Positions 1-6,142 of a stretch of 6,926 bases of DNA are shown here, piece after piece. Source of the stretch: Actinomycetes bacterium (GTDB lineage: Bacteria; Actinomycetota; Acidimicrobiia; Acidimicrobiales; JAKAOS01). The stretch spans positions 1-6,926 of the forward strand of contig JAJYGW010000012.1 of NCBI GenBank assembly GCA_021790615.1, written 5' to 3'. The notes below the pieces were generated by a model. That model ran no database searches. It was given only the letters and a program-made list of their open reading frames with translations, and was not told where the DNA came from. How positions within the stretch are numbered: the first letter of the stretch is position 1; the number at the start of each line of letters is the position of its first letter. The translations under genes were made by a program, and so were the position numbers.

Positions 1-124
1 CCGCACGCCGGTCCGTGACCTGTGGCTGATCGGCGCCTCGACGTGGCCCGGCGGCGGTCTGAACGCGGTGTCGGGGTACCAGGCGGCACGGCGCATCGTG
101 CGGCGAGGCCGGCGGGCATGGTGA
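1..124 (+). CDS. C-terminal end of a phytoene-desaturase-like NAD(P)/FAD-dependent oxidoreductase (partial, 5' end outside the window)
   Basis: An open frame enters from the left edge (first complete codon at position 2) and ends at TGA 122-124, giving 40 residues. The segment reads LWLIGASTWPGGGLNAVSGY followed by QAARRIV and an Arg-rich tail. The pattern of a hydrophobic strand, GAST, PGGG, then a helix starting SGYxAA is typical of the final FAD-contacting segment of phytoene dehydrogenase / amine-oxidase-like flavoproteins. In that fold the loop closes over the flavin and the last helix ends the protein. Only the C-terminus is visible, so neither substrate nor true length can be given. 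It is followed by a 120-base gap, so it probably does not share a transcript with the regulator downstream, although no convincing terminator is visible. The FAD-oxidoreductase assignment is moderately confident and the subfamily is a guess. Confidence 0.6.
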   Translation, partial: RTPVRDLWLIGASTWPGGGLNAVSGYQAARRIVRRGRRAW

Positions 125-181
125 CGGCACCGGCCAGGCGCGGGCCAGTCGCCTCTCGGCGCTCTGTGCACGAGAACCCCG

Positions 182-218
182 CTTTCGGAAAGGGAATGTG
201 AGATCATCGATCAGATCG
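182..218 (+). promoter_or_regulatory. Upstream region of the GntR gene: short inverted repeat and GATCA cluster (possible autoregulatory site)
   Basis: Upstream of the regulator there is a small inverted repeat, CTTTC-G-GAAAG (182-192), followed by GATC at 202, 209 and 214, two of them extended to GATCA. The core resembles the TGATCA palindrome at the two promoter regions downstream, which makes an operator for the adjacent GntR protein possible. No clear -35/-10 pair could be assigned here. This is pattern resemblance only. Confidence 0.2.
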
Positions 219-230
219 AGCCGTCCGACC

Positions 231-236
231 AAGGAG
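231..236 (+). promoter_or_regulatory. Ribosome binding site for the GntR/FCD gene
   Basis: AAGGAG lies 8 bases before the ATG at 245. It is the only good Shine-Dalgarno sequence near this gene and fixes the start at 245. Confidence 0.7.
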
Positions 237-244
237 ATGCGCCT

Positions 245-1030
245 ATGGCTCCGCAACACAACGGGGGCGGTGTGCGGACCCGCGGGCTCTCGGAGGACTG
301 GGCTGTCCCCGAAGGAGGCAGCCGGAGCCTGCCCACGCACCGCACGCTCGCCGAGAAGGCGTTCCTCTCCCTTCACCAGGCGATCCTCACTGGAAAGCTT
401 CGCCCGGGAGAGCGGATCCCCATCGAGGAGCTTGCGACGGCGCTGGAGATGAGCCCCATGCCGGTGCGGGAGGCGATCCGCCGGCTCGACGCCCTCGGGC
501 TGGTCGAGAACGTACCGCACAAGGGCGCACGCATCACGGAGCTGTCGATCACCGACCTCCGGGAGATCTACGAGGCGCGCCTGTGCGTCGAGCCGCTGGC
601 CATCGCTCGCGCTGCGCAGCGGTTCACCGACGAGGACGCCGCCCAGGCCAAGGCGATGCTGTCGGCGATGCGCTCTGAGCAAGTCGGCTCGGTGGAGCGC
701 TGGCGGGCGCACAGCGAGCTGCATCTCTCGCTCTACCGCGCCGCGCGGTCGGCATGGTTGCTTCGGGTGATCCAGCCGTTGTGGGAGTCGAGCGAACGCT
801 ACCGGCTCGCGATGCCCACGAACTCGGCTGGCGTGAGCAACGTCCGCGGTCACGAGCTGCTCGTCCAGGCGTGCGTGCGCCATCAGCCCGAACGCGCGGC
901 TTTCGAGCTCATGAGCCACCTGGTGGCCACCGCCAACTCGCTCGCCGCGCAGCTCACAAGCGGCCCGCTCTTCACACCTCCCAAGGGGGGCGAGCTTCTC
1001 CCGCTCGAGCTCACGCTCTCCGGGACATGA
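245..1030 (+). CDS. GntR-family transcriptional regulator, FadR subfamily with FCD ligand-binding domain
   Basis: The 261-residue protein has a GntR winged helix-turn-helix at about residues 34-99. The core runs EELATALEMSPMPVREAIRR (61-80), the classic FadR-type pattern with the recognition helix starting at SPMPVREAI. An all-helical FCD domain (about 103-237) follows. FCD proteins bind small carboxylates through a metal held by Asp, and three His residues. Here His160, His203 and His225 are in place with family-like spacing, but the usual Asp four residues before the first His is His156. About 30 residues precede the DNA-binding domain and a Pro-rich tail of about 24 follows the FCD domain. 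The start at ATG 245 is set by AAGGAG at 231-236. The stop overlaps the next gene (ATGA). Most relatives are repressors of adjacent catabolic operons, released by the substrate or an intermediate. By context the targets are this unit and the hydroxylase operon at 2213-6819; this is inference. Confidence 0.92.
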   Translation: MAPQHNGGGVRTRGLSEDWAVPEGGSRSLPTHRTLAEKAFLSLHQAILTGKLRPGERIPIEELATALEMSPMPVREAIRRLDALGLVENVPHKGARITELSITDLREIYEARLCVEPLAIARAAQRFTDEDAAQAKAMLSAMRSEQVGSVERWRAHSELHLSLYRAARSAWLLRVIQPLWESSERYRLAMPTNSAGVSNVRGHELLVQACVRHQPERAAFELMSHLVATANSLAAQLTSGPLFTPPKGGELLPLELTLSGT

Positions 1031-2031
1031 CCGAGTTCGGCCAAGACCCGTCCGGGGTCGCGGCGCGAGGCTCACCCCTGCGCCGCGTCGTCGTGGTGGG
1101 AGCGGGAGCCATCGGCAGCCTCTACGCCGCCCACTTGGCGTCCCAGGCCGAGGTCTGGGTGCTCGCCCGCCGTCCCGACCACGCGCATGCGCTGTGGGCG
1201 AAAGGGCTGTCGGTCAGCGGGAAGTCGTCGATCGACGCCACGGTCCACGCGACCGCCGACCCTTCGGAGCTCCCCCCCTTCGACGTCGCGATCGTTGCGA
1301 CCAAGGCGAACGAGGTGGGCGCGGCGGCCGACGCGCTGCACGGTCGCTCCGAAGGCGCAGTGGTGATGACGTGCCAGAACGGCCTGGGCGCCGACGAGAT
1401 CATGGCGGGCGCCGGCCCGTGGCCCCTGCTCAGCGCCGTGACGTTCATGAGCGGGACGAAGCATGACGACTGCCACGTCGAGTACGAGCTCGACGCGCCC
1501 ACGTGGCTGGGGCCGTCGTCCGTGCGGCCGGCCTCACGCGAAGTGGCCGACGAGCTGGCGGGGCTGCTTCGCAGTGCCGGGCTGAAGGCGGAGGCGTTCG
1601 ACGACGTGCGGCCCGCCCTGTGGTCGAAGTTGATCTTCAACGCGACGGTGAACGCGTTGAGCGCGCTCACGGGGCTGCCCCACGACCGGCATTTCCGCAT
1701 GGAGGCGCAGCTCACCGACCTGGGTCACCTCGCGCGCGGACTGGTTGAGGAGGGCAAGGCGGTGGCGGCGGCGGCCGGCGTCCCGCTCTACGAGGACCCC
1801 TGGGAGATGAACCTCGAGGCGGTGCGCCGTGGTGAGACGGCGCAGGGCAGCTACCGCCACCTCCCGTCGATGCTCGCCGACGTGCGTGCCGGCCGACGCA
1901 CCGAGGTGGACTTCATCACGGGCGCGTTGGTCGAAGAAGGCGTGTCGCGTGGTGTGCCCGTGCCGTTGCACCTGTGCCTGTGGCGCCTGGTGAAGGCGCT
2001 CGAGTCGAGCTATCTCGGTGAGGTCCCGTGA
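1027..2031 (+). CDS. Ketopantoate reductase (ApbA/PanE) family NADP-dependent oxidoreductase
   Basis: A 334-residue protein. Residues 21-30 read VVVVGAGAIG, a Rossmann GxGxxG motif, and the Arg pair after the second strand (LARR, 46-49) suits NADP(H). Lys93 (VATK) and the CQNG segment (116-119) follow as in the family. The C-terminal helical domain carries the catalytic signature LWSKLIFNATVNAL (198-211) with Lys201, Asn205 and Asn209, then HLPSML (278-283) and TEVDF with Glu293. All hallmark residues are present, so the enzyme looks active. The family reduces 2-dehydropantoate to pantoate, but many paralogues reduce other 2-oxo acids. The frame stays open upstream, but ATG 1027, overlapping the GntR stop by ATGA, puts the Rossmann strand about 20 residues in. 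There is no strong Shine-Dalgarno, so translation is probably coupled. Linkage to a GntR/FCD regulator and a molybdenum hydroxylase favours a catabolic role over coenzyme A synthesis, but the sequence cannot decide this. Confidence 0.88.
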   Translation: MTEFGQDPSGVAARGSPLRRVVVVGAGAIGSLYAAHLASQAEVWVLARRPDHAHALWAKGLSVSGKSSIDATVHATADPSELPPFDVAIVATKANEVGAAADALHGRSEGAVVMTCQNGLGADEIMAGAGPWPLLSAVTFMSGTKHDDCHVEYELDAPTWLGPSSVRPASREVADELAGLLRSAGLKAEAFDDVRPALWSKLIFNATVNALSALTGLPHDRHFRMEAQLTDLGHLARGLVEEGKAVAAAAGVPLYEDPWEMNLEAVRRGETAQGSYRHLPSMLADVRAGRRTEVDFITGALVEEGVSRGVPVPLHLCLWRLVKALESSYLGEVP

Positions 2032-2099
2032 ACCTCGGGCCCGGGATGGCGCGGTGGGGCGCGAGCACGGTACGGTCCGCTCGGATGCACTGAGCAACG

Positions 2100-2129
2100 T
2101 TGACAATTGATCAAACTAGCGGATAGGTT
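2100..2129 (+). promoter_or_regulatory. Predicted sigma-70-type promoter of the hydroxylase operon (TTGACA-N18-TAGGTT)
   Basis: TTGACA (2100-2105) is a perfect -35 hexamer. After an 18-base spacer comes TAGGTT (2124-2129), matching the actinobacterial TANNNT -10. The stretch is clearly more AT-rich than its surroundings. Transcription would start near 2136 and give a leader of about 77 bases before the ATG at 2213. The spacer contains the palindrome TTGATCAA, where a bound repressor would block RNA polymerase. The 68 bases before it (2032-2099) show nothing I recognise. Confidence 0.55.
2107..2114. promoter_or_regulatory. TTGATCAA palindrome between -35 and -10: candidate operator
   Basis: A perfect 8-base palindrome starts two bases after the -35 hexamer. 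GntR/FCD regulators commonly bind short AT-rich palindromes within promoters. The seven-base core TTGATCA recurs at 6916-6922 in the other promoter-like region and, by eye, nowhere else in the window. Assigning the linked GntR protein as its binder is inference. Confidence 0.4.
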
Positions 2130-2146
2130 CGGCACTGCTCCGGCAC

Positions 2147-2169
2147 GGCGTGCGCCACAAGGGCACGCT
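2147..2169 (+). promoter_or_regulatory. Weak hairpin in the predicted leader of the hydroxylase operon
   Basis: GCGTGC (2148-2153) can pair with GCACGC (2163-2168), plus one G-T pair outside, around a 9-base loop. It lies inside the predicted leader, has no T-tract and stays clear of the ribosome binding site. In sequence this GC-rich such a stem may be chance. No riboswitch class is recognised. Confidence 0.15.
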
Positions 2170-2196
2170 CCGGGGTGAGGGAGCCGTGAGGTCATC

Positions 2197-2203
2197 GGAG
2201 GTG
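2197..2203 (+). promoter_or_regulatory. Ribosome binding site for the FAD subunit gene
   Basis: GGAGGTG ends 9 bases before ATG 2213. It supports that start, which begins directly with the family's N-terminal strand. Confidence 0.65.
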
Positions 2204-2212
2204 TGACTGGCG

Positions 2213-3115
2213 ATGCTGCTCGAACAAGTTGAGTACGTGCGGCCCCAAAGCCTGGACGAGGCGTTGGAGGTCCTGGCGTCCGATGACGGGGCGGCGCCGC
2301 TGGCCGGCGGCCAGAGCCTCGTCAACGTCCTGAAGAACCGGGTGGCGTCGGTGGAGGTGCTCGTGGACATCTCCGGGCTCACAGAGCTGGCCGGCATCAC
2401 TCGGACGGCGGACGGGGGGCTGTCGATCGGCGCCTGCGTGACGTACGACGAGCTCGACCGCTCGCCCGAGGTGCGAGAGAGCCACTGGCTGCTCGGAGAT
2501 GTCGCTGGCCACATCGAGGACCAGCAGATCCGGAACAAGGGAACGATCGGTGGCAACTGCTGCCTCAGCGATCCGACCAACAACCTGCCCCCCCTCTTGG
2601 TGGCGCTGGACGCCGTCATGGAGCTGCGCTCGCGCACCGGGGCGCGCAGCGTTCCTGCGTCCGACTTCTTCAAGGGGTACTTCGCCACGGCGCTCGAGCC
2701 CGGTGAGCTCCTCGTGTCGATCTCGGTCCCGCCGATGCCCGGGCGTTCGGGGGCCGGGTACGCCTCGTTGTCGGTCGGCGTGGATGCCAAGGCGATGGTG
2801 CGGGCCGCGGCGCGTGTGAGCCTGGACAGCGGCGGCGAAGCGATCGCCGACGCCCGTCTCGTCCTCGCTCGCGTCGCACACGTGCCCACGCGCGACACCG
2901 GCGCCGAGGCTCGGCTGAACGGGGCCGAAGCGACCGAAGAGGCTGCGCGGTCGGCGTGCGCAGACGTCGCCGACGGCCTGCAGCCCATCGCCGACGTGCA
3001 CGGGAGCAGCGACTACCGCCGGCAGATGGCGAAGGTGATCGCTCGGCGAGCGGTGGTCCAGGCCATCGACGCCGCCAAGGGGAGCCGGAACGGCTCGACC
3101 GCAGGAGGCAAGTGA
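2213..3115 (+). CDS. Molybdenum hydroxylase FAD-binding (medium) subunit, CoxM/CutM-like
   Basis: A 300-residue protein of normal length for the medium subunit of the xanthine dehydrogenase / CO dehydrogenase family. It holds FAD and passes electrons from the iron-sulfur subunit to the final acceptor. The N-terminal FAD-binding domain (about 1-170) carries AGGQSL (31-36) and IRNKGTIGGN (106-115), the two conserved FAD loops. DFFKGYFATALEPGELL (151-167) is typical of the family. The CO-dehydrogenase-flavoprotein C-terminal domain spans about 178-285, including SSDYRRQM (265-272) and the helix with IARRA. The second loop continues NCCLSDP where relatives usually have a small-Ala-His-(A/G)-DP pattern, so two adjacent cysteines sit near the flavin site. 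It is the first gene of a four-gene unit; its TGA overlaps the next ATG by one base. The small-medium-large set confirms the family. The substrate cannot be read from this subunit. Confidence 0.92.
   Translation: MLLEQVEYVRPQSLDEALEVLASDDGAAPLAGGQSLVNVLKNRVASVEVLVDISGLTELAGITRTADGGLSIGACVTYDELDRSPEVRESHWLLGDVAGHIEDQQIRNKGTIGGNCCLSDPTNNLPPLLVALDAVMELRSRTGARSVPASDFFKGYFATALEPGELLVSISVPPMPGRSGAGYASLSVGVDAKAMVRAAARVSLDSGGEAIADARLVLARVAHVPTRDTGAEARLNGAEATEEAARSACADVADGLQPIADVHGSSDYRRQMAKVIARRAVVQAIDAAKGSRNGSTAGGK
3103..3108 (+). promoter_or_regulatory. Ribosome binding site deciding the [2Fe-2S] subunit start
   Basis: AGGAGG lies 6 bases before ATG 3115, at the end of the FAD subunit gene. The frame is open further upstream, so this site is what places the start at 3115. 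A GTG at 3112, directly before the ATG, is the only nearby alternative. Confidence 0.7.
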
Positions 3116-3639
3116 TGGGAGAACGTGGAACGTCGCATTCCGTGACCGTGGAGGTGAACGGAGAGAAGGTCAGCCGCATCGTGGCTGCCCGTCAGCTCCT
3201 GGTCCACTTCCTTCGGGACACGCTGGGCCTCACGGGGACCCACATCGGCTGTGACACGGGCAACTGCGGCGCGTGCACGGTCATCGTCGACGGGAAGCTC
3301 GTGAAGAGCTGCATGATCCTGGCGCCCCAGGTCGACGGCGCCACCATCGAGACCGTCGAGGGTCTCGCCGACGACGGGGCGCTCAGCCCGCTCCAGGAGT
3401 CCTTCCACGAGCATCACGCGCTGCAGTGTGGGTACTGCACGCCGGGGATGCTCATGAGCGCCACGTACCTGCTGCGCCAGAACCCCGAGCCGACCGACGA
3501 GGAGATCCGCCGGGGCATCCGGGGGAACGTCTGCCGTTGCACGGGCTACGTCAACATCGTTGAGGCGATCCGGGAGGCGTCCCGGGAACAGGCGACCGCA
3601 GGCGGGAGCTCGCACGCGGCTGCCGGCGAGGAGGTGTGA
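3115..3639 (+). CDS. Molybdenum hydroxylase [2Fe-2S] (small) subunit, CoxS/CutS-like
   Basis: A 174-residue iron-sulfur subunit that carries electrons from the molybdenum site to FAD. The N-terminal plant-ferredoxin-like domain (about 8-85) has GCDTGNCGACTV with Cys46, Cys51 and Cys54, then Cys66, holding the flavin-side cluster. The C-terminal helical domain has QCGYCTPGM (Cys105, Cys108) and NVCRCTGY (Cys140, Cys142), holding the cluster next to the molybdopterin. Gln104, the family's usual cofactor contact, is kept. All eight cluster ligands are present. Length is normal, with a short Ala/Gly/Ser-rich tail of about 20 residues. No twin-arginine or other signal peptide is seen, so the enzyme should be cytoplasmic. 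The start overlaps the FAD subunit stop (TGATG), and one base separates the stop from the large-subunit start, as expected for subunits made in fixed ratio. Confidence 0.95.
   Translation: MGERGTSHSVTVEVNGEKVSRIVAARQLLVHFLRDTLGLTGTHIGCDTGNCGACTVIVDGKLVKSCMILAPQVDGATIETVEGLADDGALSPLQESFHEHHALQCGYCTPGMLMSATYLLRQNPEPTDEEIRRGIRGNVCRCTGYVNIVEAIREASREQATAGGSSHAAAGEEV
3629..3634 (+). promoter_or_regulatory. Ribosome binding site selecting a GTG start for the large subunit
   Basis: AGGAGG is followed by 6 bases and then GTG 3641, which lies one base after the TGA of the small subunit. This favours GTG 3641 over the downstream in-frame ATG 3662, which has no comparable site. Confidence 0.65.
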
Positions 3640-3640
3640 G

Positions 3641-6142
3641 GTGACGATCACCAGTGAACCGATGACGGGGGAGGCCACGAAGACCTGGTCTGGACGCGCC
3701 ATCCCCCGCAAGGAAGATTGGCGGCTCGTCCAGGGCCAGGGCTCGTTCGTGGACGACGGCGGCATGTACGGCCAGGGCTACGCGTGGTTCGTGCGTTCCC
3801 CCCACGGCCACGCGCGCATCGTCTCGATCGACTGCGAGCCGGCTCTGGCGATGGAGGGCGTGTACGCGGCGCTCACCGGCGAGGAGGCCAAGGCGATGTG
3901 CCAAGCCCCCTTCTTCGCCATCGCCCCGCCTCCCGGGTCGCTCATGGACGAGTGGCCGCTCGCCGTCGGCAAGGTGCGCTACCAGGGCGACGCCGTCGCG
4001 GTAATCCTCGCCGACAGCCGGGAGACGGCGCGGGACGCCGCCGAACGGGTGGTCGTCGAGTACGAGCCGCTCCCCGCTGTCATCGACGGGGTGGCCGCCG
4101 CGGACCCGTCGGCGCCCCTCTTGTACGAAGAGGCCGGGACCAACGTCGTGTGGCACGGCGTGTTCGACTACGGCGACGTGGACTGGGCGCTCGAGAACGC
4201 AGACCACGTCGTGAAGCTCGACCGCCTGCACTTCCACCGCTTCAGCTCCACGCCGCTCGAGTGCAACGGCGCGATTGTGGACTTCGACCGCGGGACGGGC
4301 GTGGTGAACGTGCTCACGAACTACCAGATGCCCATGTTCGCCGCGATGGTCATCGGTCCGACGATCGGCGTCCCCATGAACAAGTTCAACTTCGTCACGA
4401 AGGACATCGGGGGCGCGTTCGGCATCAAGATCGGCTTCTACGCCCAGCTCGCCGCTCTGGCGCTGCTCTCCAAGAAAGCAGGCCGTCCGGCCAAGTGGAC
4501 CGAGTACCGGACGGAGCACATGCTGACCGCCGGTCACGGCAACGAGCGCACCTTCGTCGACGTCGAGGTGCCGGTCATGGCGGACGGCACGATCCTCGGG
4601 GTGAAGGCCAGGGCGTTCGACGACGCCGGCGGGTACCTGCACTACGAGCCGCTCGGCGCGGTCATCTGGTCGCAGGTCGTGCCCGGCTGCTACAAGCTCA
4701 AGCACGTGCACGTGGACTACACCGAGGTCGTCACGAACAAGTGCCCTGTGACGCCGAACCGGGGCTATTCGCGGATGCAGCACCTCTGGATGATCGAGCG
4801 CATCATCGACGTCGTGGCGCACGAGCTCGGGCTCGACCCCGTCGAAGTGCGCAAGCGGAACTACGTCCAGCCGGAGGACTACCCCTACGAGACCCCGAAC
4901 GGGTGCATCTACGACTCGGGGGACCTCCCGCGATCTCTCGACATCGCGCTCGAGCTCGCGCACGTCGACCAGTGGCGCGCCCGCCAGCGCGAGCTCGGCA
5001 CCGGGTCGGGCCGCAGGATCGGCATCGGGATCGGCTCGACGCTCGACTCGGGCACGAACAACTTCGGCCAGTCGCGCATCATCAACCCGGAGCTTCCGTT
5101 CTCTGGCAACGGCGAGGCTGCATTCGCCAAGCTGGACCTGTTCGGGGAGATCAACGTCAACCTCGGCACGACGCCGCAGGGGCAGGGCCACGAGACGACG
5201 GCCGCGCAGGTGGCGGCCGACATCCTCGGCGTGTCCCCGGACGACGTGACGGTCACCACCGGGTTCAACCAGGCGAACAACTCCTACGTGGGGTTCTCCG
5301 GGACCTACGCCAGCCAGTTCGCAGTCTCCGGCCTGGGAGCGGTGATGGGGGCCGCCGAGAAGCTGCGGCGCCAGATCGTGAGGCTGGCCGCCTTCGCCCT
5401 GCGCGCCGAGGAGGACGAGATCGAGCTGGCGGGAGGGGTCGCCCGCGTCCGCGGCGACGAGGACAGGGCCATCCCCTTCATCGGGCTTTCGAACATGGTC
5501 TACACGAACAACGCGGGACTGCCGATCGACCTGCTGTCCGAGTGCGACCTGAACGCCCGCTACGTGTACGTCCCGCCGTTCGAGGTGCCCGACACGGTCG
5601 CCAAGACGGGCAACCTCACGCTCACCTACGCGAGCCAGGTGCACGTGTGCGTGGTGGAGGTCGACGAGGAGACCGGCGAGGTGAAGGTGCTCGAGTACGC
5701 GGCCGTGGACGACTGCGGCAAGCGGATCAACCCGCTCGTGGTGGAGGGGCAGGTGCACGGGGCCACGGGTCTGGGGATCGCCGCCGCCCTCTACGAATCG
5801 CTCGACTACGACGAGTCGGGGCAGCTCCAAGAGCCGTCCTTCTACGAGTACCACGTTGGCACCTCGCTCGACATCCCTTACGTCGCGACCGGGAGCATCG
5901 AGTCGCCGAGCCCGTTCACGCCCAACGGCGCGAAGGGCATGGGGGAGGGTGGCGGCGCGCCGCTCCACGCCGTGTGCAGCGCGATCCAAGACGCTCTCGG
6001 CGCAGACGGTCCCATCGTCACCGAGAGCCACAACCACTGGGCGAGGGTGTACGAGCTGCTCCATCGGGCCCCGGGTGCACAGCGCGGCATCGAGCTCGTC
6101 TCGAGGTCAGGCGGGCCCGACGTCGGCGAGACGAGCCTCTGA
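3641..6142 (+). CDS. Molybdenum hydroxylase molybdopterin-binding (large) subunit, xanthine dehydrogenase / CoxL superfamily, substrate unknown
   Basis: An 833-residue catalytic subunit of usual length (about 800). The N-terminal aldehyde oxidase/xanthine dehydrogenase a/b hammerhead domain spans about 26-145, followed by the two molybdopterin-binding domains. Motifs in order: KDIGGAFG (254-261), YRTEHM (289-294), the active-site loop TPNRGYSRMQ (371-380), PQGQGHETT (512-520) and KGMGEGG (765-771), where Glu769 is the conserved catalytic base. The loop differs from CO dehydrogenase VAYRCSFR: Gly375 replaces the copper-binding Cys, so CO oxidation is not expected. It also differs from the form II AYRGAGR loop. 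The usual GTxxSR contact reads SGTYASQ (553-559), with Gln for Arg. GTG 3641 is chosen because of AGGAGG at 3629-3634; ATG 3662 is the alternative. The stop overlaps the next ATG. The reaction is probably hydroxylation of a carbon next to a heteroatom or of an aldehyde; the substrate is unknown. Confidence 0.93.
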   Translation: MTITSEPMTGEATKTWSGRAIPRKEDWRLVQGQGSFVDDGGMYGQGYAWFVRSPHGHARIVSIDCEPALAMEGVYAALTGEEAKAMCQAPFFAIAPPPGSLMDEWPLAVGKVRYQGDAVAVILADSRETARDAAERVVVEYEPLPAVIDGVAAADPSAPLLYEEAGTNVVWHGVFDYGDVDWALENADHVVKLDRLHFHRFSSTPLECNGAIVDFDRGTGVVNVLTNYQMPMFAAMVIGPTIGVPMNKFNFVTKDIGGAFGIKIGFYAQLAALALLSKKAGRPAKWTEYRTEHMLTAGHGNERTFVDVEVPVMADGTILGVKARAFDDAGGYLHYEPLGAVIWSQVVPGCYKLKHVHVDYTEVVTNKCPVTPNRGYSRMQHLWMIERIIDVVAHELGLDPVEVRKRNYVQPEDYPYETPNGCIYDSGDLPRSLDIALELAHVDQWRARQRELGTGSGRRIGIGIGSTLDSGTNNFGQSRIINPELPFSGNGEAAFAKLDLFGEINVNLGTTPQGQGHETTAAQVAADILGVSPDDVTVTTGFNQANNSYVGFSGTYASQFAVSGLGAVMGAAEKLRRQIVRLAAFALRAEEDEIELAGGVARVRGDEDRAIPFIGLSNMVYTNNAGLPIDLLSECDLNARYVYVPPFEVPDTVAKTGNLTLTYASQVHVCVVEVDEETGEVKVLEYAAVDDCGKRINPLVVEGQVHGATGLGIAAALYESLDYDESGQLQEPSFYEYHVGTSLDIPYVATGSIESPSPFTPNGAKGMGEGGGAPLHAVCSAIQDALGADGPIVTESHNHWARVYELLHRAPGAQRGIELVSRSGGPDVGETSL

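Noticed and set aside
136..154. Possible terminator hairpin AGGCG-N9-CGCCT after the flavoprotein gene
   Set aside because: The stem is only 5 bp with no T-tract, which is expected by chance at this GC content.
754..1026. Longer N-terminus for the ketopantoate-reductase-family gene
   Set aside because: The extra 91 codons overlap the FCD domain of the regulator and look like shadow sequence. ATG 1027 gives a normal N-terminus.
3551..6064. An 837-codon open frame on the minus strand opposite the large subunit gene
   Set aside because: Its translation is rich in Arg, Val, Asp, His and Leu without recognisable domains, as expected for the mirror frame of a GC-rich gene. The + strand holds every molybdenum hydroxylase motif.
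3718..6141. Upstream in-frame extension of the CoxG-like gene through the large subunit region
   Set aside because: The extension is Arg/Gly/Pro-rich shadow sequence. Family similarity begins at ATG 6142, which overlaps the preceding stop.
2213..6142. Genuine aerobic CO dehydrogenase operon (coxMSL)
   Set aside because: Gene order and CoxG fit, but the large subunit has Gly375 instead of the copper-binding Cys and lacks the VAYRCSFR loop.
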